From JBHELT01 sp046262935 (GTDB taxonomy: Bacteria > Actinomycetota > CADDZG01 > JAHWKV01): a stretch of 8,460 nt of DNA. Both the position numbers and the translations under genes were made by a program. The notes under the pieces are model-generated. The model worked only from the letters and a program-made list of their open reading frames with translations. It ran no database searches and was not told where the DNA came from. The stretch lies in contig JBHELT010000064.1 of the NCBI GenBank assembly GCA_046262935.1, forward strand, positions 1-8,460, in the 5' to 3' direction. Of the stretch, positions 1 to 7,150 are shown piece by piece (position 1 is the first letter of the stretch; every line of letters begins with the position of its first letter).

Positions 1-1718
1 TCTACACCACAGTCGATCTGGCCGTACAGAAGGCCGCCGAAGATGCCGTCGCCAAGGTGCTTGACCATCCCAATGATCCCAGCGTATCGCTGGTAGCGAT
101 CGACCCAAAGGACGGTCACATAAAGGCCATGATGGGCGGCAGGGATTATTTCGCAACCGGCGAAGACGATCCTTGCATCAAGATCCACGCTATCAACGCC
201 GACGGCTCACCCAAGGCCTGCGCCAAGGTCAATGTTGCCCTCGGCCAAGGCGGCGGCGGGGCGGGGCGGCAATCGGGCTCCGCGTTCAAACCATTCGTGC
301 TTGCGACCGCACTTGGCAAAGGCAAGCGACTCACCGATATATACCAAGCATCGGCTTGCATCGACATCCCCAAGGCCGATGCGGGCCGCACCTGGCACGT
401 TTGCAATTATGAAGACGAAGCCTTTGGACCAACGACGGTCCGCGAGGCTACCTATCGAAGTATCAACACCGTTTACGCGCAGATCGTCATGGACGTGGGG
501 CCGAAGGATTCGGTGCAAACCGCCGAGAAGATGGGCATCTGCGAAACGACGCGGCCGCTATTACCCGAAACCAAGTCGTGCGCGCTTCAAGCCGTCCCTT
601 CGGCCGTGTTGGGCACCAACGTCGTTAGTCCACTCGACATGGCATCGGCATTTACGACATTTCCGAACCTTGGAACGCACGTCAGGCCGGTATCCATCAC
701 ACGGATCACCGACGCAAGGGGGCACGAACTTTGGAAGTCCGAAGGCAAAAAGACCGACGCCATCAATCCGGCGGTCGCTTTCACAGCCACCCAAGCACTG
801 CAAGACGTGATCATCAAAGGCACAGCTTCGCGCAGCGGCCAGATAGGCAGGCCAGCCTTCGGAAAAACAGGGACCGCTCAGGAATGGCGTGACGCGTGGT
901 TCGTGGGAGGCGCGGGCACCGACCTGGTCGCCGCAGTGACGGTCTATTGGCCAGACGGCGAGATCGAGATGAAACCATCGTGTTCAGGCCGGAGAACCGA
1001 ATACAAGATAGCCAAAGACTCCAAGGGGGCCCCACTGGCGATACCACCAGAGTGTCGCGTAACCAGGGTGCGCATGACTGGTGGAAGTTTCCCAACACAG
1101 ATCTGGCAGCTGTTCATGCTGAAAGCATTGGAAGGGGTCCCCGCTTCGACGTTCCCTGTGCCTTCGGTTGAACTCGTTAGCGTGCAGATCGATTCGAAGC
1201 GCGGCTGCCTGCCCAACCCATACACACCGAAACAAGACATCGCGGTCCAGCAGTTCATCAAGGGCACCGAGCCAACCGCAATCTGTACGGAACCCACCGG
1301 ACCGACAACAGCCATCGTCCCTAACGTAACCGGGTTCCCCGAAGCCGAAGCAGTTAAGTTGCTTCGCGACGCTGGCTTCAACGTTTCAGAGTTTCATGAA
1401 GCATCGCGTCTTTATCCTCCGGGCAGGGTCACGCGCCAAGATCCAAACGCGGGGGCCGATGCTAGTGCAGGGGCAACAGTGTCGATCTGGATATCGACGG
1501 CGACAACCAGGGCGATAGTGCCTGATGTTGTCAATAAGAGCGAAAAGGAAGCTACGCGCATCTTGCTCGACGCGGGATTCAACCCCAAGGTTGTTCAACG
1601 CGATCACGCATGCAAGCCGAACGATCAGAGCTGCATCGTGCGCGATCAGACTCCGAACGGCGGAGAGTCCGCCGACAGGGGATCGGACGTTCTGTTAACG
1701 ATCGGACCCAGCGGCTGA
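1..1718 (+). CDS. Class A-type penicillin-binding protein, transpeptidase domain plus two PASTA domains (5'-truncated)
   Basis: The gene enters from the left edge, reading from base 3, and 571 residues are visible. It cross-links peptidoglycan stem peptides outside the membrane. Counting from the first full codon, the serine transpeptidase motifs are SAFK at 93-96 (catalytic Ser93), SIN at 153-155 and KTG at 288-290. The lead-in TTVDLAVQ and the VAIDP/GGRDY segment are typical of the linker and transpeptidase start of bifunctional class A enzymes. A glycosyltransferase domain and membrane anchor are therefore expected upstream, but they are not seen. Two PASTA domains follow at about 437-498 and 505-568, each with a VP(N/D)V start and an L..AGFN helix end; such domains are known to bind muropeptides or beta-lactams. 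Twelve cysteines occur in closely spaced pairs, suggesting disulfides. The stop TGA at 1716-1718 lies inside the convergent mpg gene. The family call is very secure; the class A assignment is an inference. Confidence 0.95.
   Translation, partial: YTTVDLAVQKAAEDAVAKVLDHPNDPSVSLVAIDPKDGHIKAMMGGRDYFATGEDDPCIKIHAINADGSPKACAKVNVALGQGGGGAGRQSGSAFKPFVLATALGKGKRLTDIYQASACIDIPKADAGRTWHVCNYEDEAFGPTTVREATYRSINTVYAQIVMDVGPKDSVQTAEKMGICETTRPLLPETKSCALQAVPSAVLGTNVVSPLDMASAFTTFPNLGTHVRPVSITRITDARGHELWKSEGKKTDAINPAVAFTATQALQDVIIKGTASRSGQIGRPAFGKTGTAQEWRDAWFVGGAGTDLVAAVTVYWPDGEIEMKPSCSGRRTEYKIAKDSKGAPLAIPPECRVTRVRMTGGSFPTQIWQLFMLKALEGVPASTFPVPSVELVSVQIDSKRGCLPNPYTPKQDIAVQQFIKGTEPTAICTEPTGPTTAIVPNVTGFPEAEAVKLLRDAGFNVSEFHEASRLYPPGRVTRQDPNAGADASAGATVSIWISTATTRAIVPDVVNKSEKEATRILLDAGFNPKVVQRDHACKPNDQSCIVRDQTPNGGESADRGSDVLLTIGPSG
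1658..1674. terminator. GC-rich hairpin near the convergent junction, possible but unproven terminator
   Basis: A perfect 7-bp inverted repeat, CGGCGGA-GAG-TCCGCCG, lies 21 nt beyond the mpg stop on the minus strand and 41 nt before the end of the penicillin-binding protein gene. It is within the coding sequence of the second PASTA domain. No U-run follows on either strand, so it is not a classical intrinsic terminator. It is the most stable-looking simple hairpin I saw close to where both transcription units must end. Confidence 0.2.
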
Positions 1719-2312
1719 TCCTGCGGCGAGGCTTTTCGGGCCGCTCACCCATGGACCCTGCTCGAAGTACCGCAGCCGCGCTTGGTTGCCCGCACTCAAT
1801 CCGATGCGCTCCGTAACCTCGATAGGACCGTTTACCTGTTTGTGCCTGCCGATCCAGGCTTGCCCCTTCACAAGGTCCACTCCGTTGTGCTGTTTGGACA
1901 AACCGAAGGCCTGACAGAGTCTCGCTGGCCCCTTCGCAAGTTTGTGGATGTCTTGCACGCCGCGCCTTTCGGCCATGAGTTCCAAACCGATCGTCGGCTC
2001 AACAGCGCGCAAGAGAACGGCGCCGGCGATGCCATCTTTCTCGGTCACGACGTTGGCGCAGAAGTGCATCCCATAAGTGAAGTAGACATAGAGGTGACCG
2101 GGGGGGCCAAACATCGCCGCGTTTCTCATCGTCATGCCCCTAAACGCATGACTCGCTGGGTCGTCAGACCCGCCATATGCCTCTACCTCTACGATGCGCC
2201 CGGCAGTCAGGCCTTCGTCGGTTTCGTGGAACAAGGTCCTACCGACAAGATCAACAGCAACGACCGCCGCTGGCCTCGAGTAGAAAGTACGTGGCGATCT
2301 GCCCTCGGTCAT
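1695..2312 (-). CDS. mpg: DNA-3-methyladenine glycosylase (AAG/MPG family)
   Basis: A 205-residue base-excision-repair enzyme that cleaves the N-glycosidic bond of alkylated or deaminated purines, leaving an abasic site. Family landmarks are clear: FYSRPA at 10-15, the catalytic segment IVEVEAY at 40-46, ASH at 53-55, RNAAMFGPPG at 63-72, YVYFTYGMHFCANV at 75-88 and LLRAVEP at 100-106. Aligned by eye to human AAG, Glu44 matches the catalytic Glu125, Tyr46 matches Tyr127, His55 matches His136, Tyr80 matches the intercalating Tyr162 and Asn87 matches Asn169. The start chosen is the ATG at 2312-2310, whose ATGA overlaps the polX stop; AAGG lies just upstream. The longer frame back to 2468 lies in polX and is not family-like. 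The last 15 or so residues (rich in Gly, Ala and Ser) look like a non-conserved tail, and the final seven codons plus the stop overlap the penicillin-binding protein gene antisense. Confidence 0.95.
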   Translation of the reverse strand: MTEGRSPRTFYSRPAAVVAVDLVGRTLFHETDEGLTAGRIVEVEAYGGSDDPASHAFRGMTMRNAAMFGPPGHLYVYFTYGMHFCANVVTEKDGIAGAVLLRAVEPTIGLELMAERRGVQDIHKLAKGPARLCQAFGLSKQHNGVDLVKGQAWIGRHKQVNGPIEVTERIGLSAGNQARLRYFEQGPWVSGPKSLAAGSAAGSDR

Positions 2313-4033
2313 CGGGCCTTGGTCAAGAATCGCTTGAGGGTTTTGAGTGGCATGCAGCCTATGACTTGCTCCTTGGTCAGCCAGCCGCGCTGTGCCATGC
2401 CGACACCGAGCCTCATCCGATCGAGCCGCAGCGGCGCGTGAGCATCGGTGTCGATCGAGAACATGCACCCGAACTCAGCCGCGGCTCGGATGTGGTCGTC
2501 CTTGAGGTCGAGGCGCGAGGGACTTGCGTTGATCTCTAGAGCAACCTGATTGGCGGCTGCGGTCTTGAAGACTTCGGCCATGTCGTACTCGATGGGTGGT
2601 CGCTGGCCCAAGCGCCTGCTGGTGGGATGGCCGAAGATGTTCACAGCCGGATGCGACAAGGCACGAACGATCCTTTCGGTCATGGCTTCGGGTTTCATGG
2701 TCAAGCTTTGATGGATGCTAGCTACCACCACGTCGAACTCGGCCAAGACTTCGTCGGGATAGTCAAGGCCCCCATCCGCGCCGATGTTCAGTTCGACCCC
2801 CCGAAGGATGGTCAACTTCCCGGCTAATTTGCGATTGAGCGCGGCCACCTCATGCCTTTGTCTTTCGATCTTTTCGAGCGATAAGGAGTTCACGTGTATG
2901 TTGCGGCCGTGGTCGGTTATGGCCCAATACTCATAGCCCCGGCCCATCGCTGCCATGGCCATCTCTTCGATGGTTGCGATGCCGTCGGAATACAGCGAAT
3001 GGCTATGCAGATCGCCTCTGATGTCGGCAAGGGTAACGACCTTGGGCAGTTCGCTGCGCGATGCGGCTTCGACCTCACCTCTGTTCTCTCGCATCGTCGG
3101 TGACGGAGTCTGCATGCCAAGCGCGGCGTAAACGTCTTCTTCGGTTTCCGCTGCAACGCGCTGGTCGCCCGGGACCTTGAACAGTCCGTACTCCGACAAT
3201 TTGAAACCCTTCTTCACTGCGATCTCGCGCACCTTTACGTTGTGCGATTGCGAACCGGTGAAGTATTGGAGCGCAGCGCCGAATTCGTCGGGAGCAACAA
3301 CACGCAGATCGACTTGCAATCCCTGCTTCGTGATGACCGACGACTTCGTGGGCCCCTTGGCCGCAACCTCTGCCACATTGGTGAGATTCACGAATGCATC
3401 CATCACCAAGGCCGGCTTGGTGCTCGCCACCAGCAGATCGATATCGCCTATCGTCTCGCGCATCCTGCGCAGGCTCCCCGCGTATTCGATCCTTTTGACG
3501 GCTTTGAGCGCCGAAAGTTCGGCGATCATCGTTTCTGCCACTTCCGATGCAAGGTCAAGGAGCACCCGCCGCTCGCCTGTCATCTTGTTTCGAAGCACCC
3601 TGGCGAGCGACTCCTCAGTCTTTGGGCCTAGACCTTTGACCTCGCGCACCTGCTGGTTGTCGATGGCGTCCTTCAAGCCGGCGAGCGTTGTTACGCCGAG
3701 CTCGCGGTGGATAAGAAGTGCCTTCTTTGGCCCAAGTCCTGGCAGTTTGGTCATCTCTCGCAAACCCGCTGGCACCAACGCTCGCATCTCTTCGAGCTTC
3801 GCCATCGTTCCGGTTTCGAGGATCTCAGATATCTTCGCTGCCGTCGCCGAACCGATACCGCGCAGGGCCATCAATTCCGACCTGCTCATCTTCGCCACGT
3901 CCCGGCTCAAAGCAGAGATCTCTTCCGATGCCCGCCTGTACGCAACGATCTTGAAGTGGTCTCCCTCGGCGATCTCGATGAGGTCGGCCAGTTCGGCGAA
4001 GGCCGACGACACTTCGCTGTTCGCCAGCGGCAT
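2309..4033 (-). CDS. polX: DNA polymerase X family protein with C-terminal PHP nuclease domain
   Basis: 574 residues, the usual length of bacterial PolX. These enzymes fill short gaps in DNA and, through the PHP domain, have 3'-5' exonuclease and, in Bacillus subtilis, abasic-site endonuclease activity. Domains in order: an N-terminal 8-kDa-like region with FKIVAYRRA at 27-35; helix-hairpin-helix motifs LRGIGSA (57-63), LPGLGPKKA (97-105) and VKGLGPKT (132-139); the polymerase palm with AGS (185-187), catalytic GDID (Asp197, Asp199) and VDLR (Asp242); YFTGSQSHN (257-265). The PHP domain follows from about 341. Its metal ligands appear intact: His343, His345, Asp350, His375, Glu414, His441, His469, Asp530, His532. 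The start ATG at 4033-4031 shares its A with the argH stop (TGATG), indicating coupled translation. The gene is cotranscribed with argH upstream and mpg downstream. Nothing suggests inactivation. Confidence 0.95.
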   Translation of the reverse strand: MPLANSEVSSAFAELADLIEIAEGDHFKIVAYRRASEEISALSRDVAKMSRSELMALRGIGSATAAKISEILETGTMAKLEEMRALVPAGLREMTKLPGLGPKKALLIHRELGVTTLAGLKDAIDNQQVREVKGLGPKTEESLARVLRNKMTGERRVLLDLASEVAETMIAELSALKAVKRIEYAGSLRRMRETIGDIDLLVASTKPALVMDAFVNLTNVAEVAAKGPTKSSVITKQGLQVDLRVVAPDEFGAALQYFTGSQSHNVKVREIAVKKGFKLSEYGLFKVPGDQRVAAETEEDVYAALGMQTPSPTMRENRGEVEAASRSELPKVVTLADIRGDLHSHSLYSDGIATIEEMAMAAMGRGYEYWAITDHGRNIHVNSLSLEKIERQRHEVAALNRKLAGKLTILRGVELNIGADGGLDYPDEVLAEFDVVVASIHQSLTMKPEAMTERIVRALSHPAVNIFGHPTSRRLGQRPPIEYDMAEVFKTAAANQVALEINASPSRLDLKDDHIRAAAEFGCMFSIDTDAHAPLRLDRMRLGVGMAQRGWLTKEQVIGCMPLKTLKRFLTKAR

Positions 4034-5445
4034 CAGTACGCCCCGAAGCCCGCCAGCCAGCGCTCCTCATCGTCAACCAGTGCTTCGTAGCGGGCGAACT
4101 GTTCTGCGATCCGACGCGGCGACGTGCCCCCATGTGAATCGCGCCGCTCTACCGATGAACGGGCGTCGAGTTTGCCGAGCATTTCTTCATATATCGAAGG
4201 GTGGATCAGTTGGGCGTCGCTCAATGTCACCTCACCTATATCAACGCCCTGTTCGGCTGCCAAGGCGACCAAACGACCGACAGCATGATGAGCGTCTCGG
4301 AAGGCAACCCCTTTGCGAACCAGTGATTCCGCGATGTCGGTCGCGCTTGATGCACCACCTTCGGCCGCTTCGAGGAGTCTTTGGGTGTCGAACTTCATCG
4401 TGTTCAGCATCCCCTTCATGGTTCCCAGGACCAACAAGGTTGTACCAACCGAATCGAAAAGAGGCTCTTTGTCTTCTTGGAGGTCACGATTGTACGTAAG
4501 CGGCAGTCCTTTCATCGCACCTAGCAGATGGACAAGATCGGCCGTGAGTCGCGCAGACTTGGCCCGCGCCAATTCGGCGATGTCGGGGTTCTTCTTCTGC
4601 GGCATGATGCTCGACCCGGTCGCGAATGAGTCATCAAGACTCGCGAACCCGAACTCGGACGTGGTCCAGATGACGATGTCCTCTCCGAGGCGTGACAGAT
4701 GCACCCCTAAGATGGCCGCGGCCGCCATGAACTCGAGCGCGAAGTCGCGATCGGATACCGCATCGGCCGCGTTGTCGAAGACCCTCGCGAATCCCAGATC
4801 GATCGCAGTCGCAGGAGCGTCGGTCGCAAGGGAGGTCCCCGCGAACGCGGCCGCGCCGAGTGTAGACACGTCGGTATGCCTGTACGCCGCGATGGTCCTT
4901 TCGAAATCGCGTGCGAGGGCGAAACCATGTGCGAGCAGGATGTGAGGAAGAAGTACCGGCTGGGCCCGCTGGAGATGCGTATAGCCGGGCGCGAGGACAT
5001 CTTCGTGCTCACGGGCCAATCGATACAAAGCCTCTTGGACTTCGTGGATCCCGCGGGCGACCCGCGGGATGCGACGCTTCAACCAAAGCCGCAGATCCGT
5101 AACAACCAGGTCATTTCGCGAGCGACCGGCGTGGATCTTTGCGCCGGTCGCGCCGAGCTTTTCGGTCAGGTAACGCTCAACGACGGTATGGATGTCTTCA
5201 TCGGTCGGCTCGAACGAGATGGTGCCTTCTTCGAACTCACCTGCGGCTTGATCCAATGCCGCCGAGATCTCTTGCGTCTCATCTTGGGTCAGGATCTCCG
5301 CGCGCTCTAGAGCGTGCGCGTGCGCCCTGGTCACTTCGATGTCTTCGGCCCACATCTGGATATCGAAAGATAACGAGTGGGTGAACGCGGCAGTTTCGCT
5401 CGACGGGGGTTTGGAGAATCTGCCGCCCCACATCTGCTCGTTCAC
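4033..5445 (-). CDS. argH: Argininosuccinate lyase
   Basis: Last enzyme of arginine synthesis: a cytosolic homotetramer of the fumarase/aspartase superfamily that splits argininosuccinate into arginine and fumarate. The protein is 470 residues, a normal length. It begins with the typical N-terminal MWGGRF (5-10) and contains HAGRSRND (105-112), GYTHLQRAQP (154-163) with the general acid/base His157, and the superfamily signature GSSIMPQKKNPD (277-288) with catalytic Ser279. The start chosen is GTG at 5445-5443, because its GTGA overlaps the argG stop like the other junctions of this operon, and because an AAAGGGA sequence lies about 10 nt upstream. The ATG at 5433, directly before WGGRF, is the alternative; a longer frame reaching 5496 lies inside argG and is not credible. 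One oddity is Leu113, where a Gln normally follows SRND. The function is secure. Confidence 0.97.
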   Translation of the reverse strand: MNEQMWGGRFSKPPSSETAAFTHSLSFDIQMWAEDIEVTRAHAHALERAEILTQDETQEISAALDQAAGEFEEGTISFEPTDEDIHTVVERYLTEKLGATGAKIHAGRSRNDLVVTDLRLWLKRRIPRVARGIHEVQEALYRLAREHEDVLAPGYTHLQRAQPVLLPHILLAHGFALARDFERTIAAYRHTDVSTLGAAAFAGTSLATDAPATAIDLGFARVFDNAADAVSDRDFALEFMAAAAILGVHLSRLGEDIVIWTTSEFGFASLDDSFATGSSIMPQKKNPDIAELARAKSARLTADLVHLLGAMKGLPLTYNRDLQEDKEPLFDSVGTTLLVLGTMKGMLNTMKFDTQRLLEAAEGGASSATDIAESLVRKGVAFRDAHHAVGRLVALAAEQGVDIGEVTLSDAQLIHPSIYEEMLGKLDARSSVERRDSHGGTSPRRIAEQFARYEALVDDEERWLAGFGAY

Positions 5446-6644
5446 CCGTTCGACTTCCCTTTGGCCCTCGCCCAAACCTTGAGCGGCAGGCCCCATAGTT
5501 TCACGAAGCCAGCGCCAGCGGTGTGATCGAATGCATCGGCCTTGTCGTAAGTGGCAAGCGCAGTGTCGTAGAGCGAATCAGGCGACTTTCTTCCAACGAC
5601 CTTCACCGAACCGGGTTCCAATTTGAGCTTGACCACACCATTGACATCGGCAGCGGTTGTTGCGATGAACGCGTCGAGGGCTTCGCGTAGCGGCGAGAAC
5701 CAGTGTCCCTCGTAAGCGAGTTCGCCGTAGCGCTGCTCCAGGGTTCTCTTCGTCCTTAGGACTTCACGATCGAGCGTCAACTCTTCGAGGTCGTGATGAG
5801 CCTTGATAAGTGCTAGAGCGCCGGGGACCTCGTAGATCTCGCGCGACTTGATGCCAACCACGCGGTCTTCGATCATGTCTACGCGTCCGAACCCGTAACT
5901 GCCAGCCTGGTGGTCTACCTCTGCAACAAGACTCGCAAGTTTCATCGGGTGAGAGTTGAGCGCGACGGGAACCCCTTGGGCGAACTCGATCTCGAGATAC
6001 GTCGGCGTCGTTGGGGCAAGGTACGGATCAGATGTTCTTTCCCAGATGTCATCGGGAGGTTCGACGAATGGGTCTTCGAGAGCACCACATTCGATGGTAC
6101 GTCCCCACATGTTCTCGTCGATCGAGTAAGGAGAATCCTGTCCAACAGGGATGGGCAGACCGCGCTTCAAGCCATAGTCGATCGCTTGGTCGCGGGTCAT
6201 GCCCCAGTCCCTTATGGGGGCTATCACTTCGAGGTCCGGGGCCAGAGCTGCTAGTGATACTTCGAAGCGCACTTGGTCGTTGCCTTTGCCGGTGCAGCCG
6301 TGAGCGACATATCTCGCCCCCATGTCGCGGGCGATCTTTGCCAGATGCAAACTGATGAGCGGCCGCGAGAGTGCAGACACCAATGGATATTTATCCTGAC
6401 AAAGAGCGTTCGCATGAAGTGCGGGCGTTACGAAGTCGCGGGCGAACTCTTCGGCGGCGTCGACGATCACCGCTTCCACCGCCCCAGACTTTAGCGCGCG
6501 GTCGCGAACCGCTTCCATTTCGCCGCTTTGTCCAACATCGACCGCCGCCGCTATCACATCGAGACCTTTGGTTTCTTGGAGCCAACTGATGGCAACGGTG
6601 GTATCTAAACCACCGGAATATGCGAGGACAACCTTTTCGCTCAA
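5442..6644 (-). CDS. argG: Argininosuccinate synthase
   Basis: Condenses citrulline and aspartate at the expense of ATP to give argininosuccinate, the substrate of the next gene product, ArgH. The 400-residue length is that of bacterial ArgG. The N-terminus carries the ATP-pyrophosphatase loop AYSGGLDT (8-15). Further signatures are HGCTGKGNDQVRFE (115-128), the PIRDWGMTR segment (143-151), and SPYSIDENMWGRTIECG (171-187), which helps form the citrulline/aspartate site. The start codon is TTG at 6644-6642. It directly precedes the conserved SEKVVLAYSGG, its TTGA overlaps the argR stop, and a strong AAGGAG ribosome-binding site sits 8 nt upstream. No family-like ATG alternative exists. Expression is probably coupled to argR and argF and repressed by ArgR at a distant upstream operator. 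Confidence 0.97.
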   Translation of the reverse strand: MSEKVVLAYSGGLDTTVAISWLQETKGLDVIAAAVDVGQSGEMEAVRDRALKSGAVEAVIVDAAEEFARDFVTPALHANALCQDKYPLVSALSRPLISLHLAKIARDMGARYVAHGCTGKGNDQVRFEVSLAALAPDLEVIAPIRDWGMTRDQAIDYGLKRGLPIPVGQDSPYSIDENMWGRTIECGALEDPFVEPPDDIWERTSDPYLAPTTPTYLEIEFAQGVPVALNSHPMKLASLVAEVDHQAGSYGFGRVDMIEDRVVGIKSREIYEVPGALALIKAHHDLEELTLDREVLRTKRTLEQRYGELAYEGHWFSPLREALDAFIATTAADVNGVVKLKLEPGSVKVVGRKSPDSLYDTALATYDKADAFDHTAGAGFVKLWGLPLKVWARAKGKSNG

Positions 6645-7150
6645 CCCTTCAACTCCTTGGTCGTTGTTTCGTCCGCTCGCCCATTGGCGGAGACGCCTGG
6701 CATAGATTCGATCATCGAGCGCAATCTCTTCTCGATCCTTCTTGGAATCACATCTTGTTTGCAGGCGGCGAATATGGTGTCGTCGCCGGCGATGGTTCCT
6801 GCGATGCCATCGATCTCGCCTCGGTCCAGAGCCGACGCAACCATGCCCGCATGACCAGGTGGGGTCTTGAGAACGAGGATGTTGCCTGACACCTGGATAG
6901 AGAGCACCGATGCCATGAGGATGCGGTTCAAAGCATCGCCAACCGGAGTCGGTGTATCGGTTGGGAGCGCGTATGCGATCTTCCCCTCGCGCCTCACCTT
7001 CACCGCTCCCAGGTCTTCGAGGTCGCGCGACACGGTTGCCTGCGTCGCCGGGACCCCCGAGGACCGAAGGAGTTTCACCAGTTCGTTCTGACTGGTGACG
7101 GGTTGGCGACGGATAAGATTGACGATGCGTCGCTGGCGTGCTGCCTTCAT
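6641..7150 (-). CDS. argR: Arginine repressor ArgR
   Basis: Arginine-dependent transcription factor, 169 residues, normally a hexamer when arginine is bound. The N-terminal winged helix-turn-helix includes TQATVSRDL (36-44), whose Ser41-Arg42 are the family's DNA-contact residues. The C-terminal oligomerisation and arginine-binding domain carries GHAGMVASALD (99-109) and GTIAGDDTI (118-126), the latter with the paired aspartates that bind arginine. The start ATG at 7150-7148 overlaps the argF stop as ATGA. The last 15 or so residues are polar and look like an unconserved tail. The gene sits between argF and argG, as in many actinobacterial arg operons, so the repressor should control its own synthesis. 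No ARG-box-like palindrome was seen in the window; the operator is expected upstream of the operon's first gene, beyond the right edge. Confidence 0.96.
   Translation of the reverse strand: MKAARQRRIVNLIRRQPVTSQNELVKLLRSSGVPATQATVSRDLEDLGAVKVRREGKIAYALPTDTPTPVGDALNRILMASVLSIQVSGNILVLKTPPGHAGMVASALDRGEIDGIAGTIAGDDTIFAACKQDVIPRRIEKRLRSMIESMPGVSANGRADETTTKELKG
6653..6658 (-). promoter_or_regulatory. Shine-Dalgarno site of argG, deciding a TTG start
   Basis: On the minus strand this reads AAGGAG, followed by an 8-nt spacer and then the TTG at 6644-6642. It is the best-formed ribosome-binding site among the minus-strand gene starts here and lies within the last codons of argR. Its strength and spacing support the unusual TTG as the argG start and suggest it partly offsets the weak start codon. 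Confidence 0.75.

Noticed and set aside
1710..1745. Weak alternative stem-loops (GCGGC pairing with GCCGC) just after the penicillin-binding protein stop
   Set aside because: Stems are only 5-6 bp with loops of 12-24 nt and no U-run, so they are not distinguishable from chance.
2099..2107. Run of consecutive G (C on the mpg coding strand) as a possible phase-variation slippage site
   Set aside because: It encodes the conserved GPPG of the glycosylase with ordinary GGC/CCC codons. A single short run in a repair gene is not evidence of phase variation.
1782..2441. A 219-codon plus-strand open frame antisense to mpg and the end of polX
   Set aside because: It has no family resemblance and the opposite strand holds intact catalytic motifs of both enzymes.
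2313..2468. N-terminal extension of mpg by 52 residues
   Set aside because: The extra residues lie inside polX in another frame, are not family-like, and the ATGA-overlapping ATG at 2312 gives the normal AAG length.
3177..4499. A 440-codon open frame on the plus strand spanning polX and argH
   Set aside because: It is wholly antisense to two confidently identified genes. It is rich in Ser and Arg, with no recognisable motif, and runs across the polX/argH junction, as expected for a reverse-frame shadow in G+C-rich coding DNA.
5446..5496. N-terminal extension of argH by 17 residues
   Set aside because: It overlaps argG in another frame, and the GTG at 5445 fits the operon's overlap pattern and family length.
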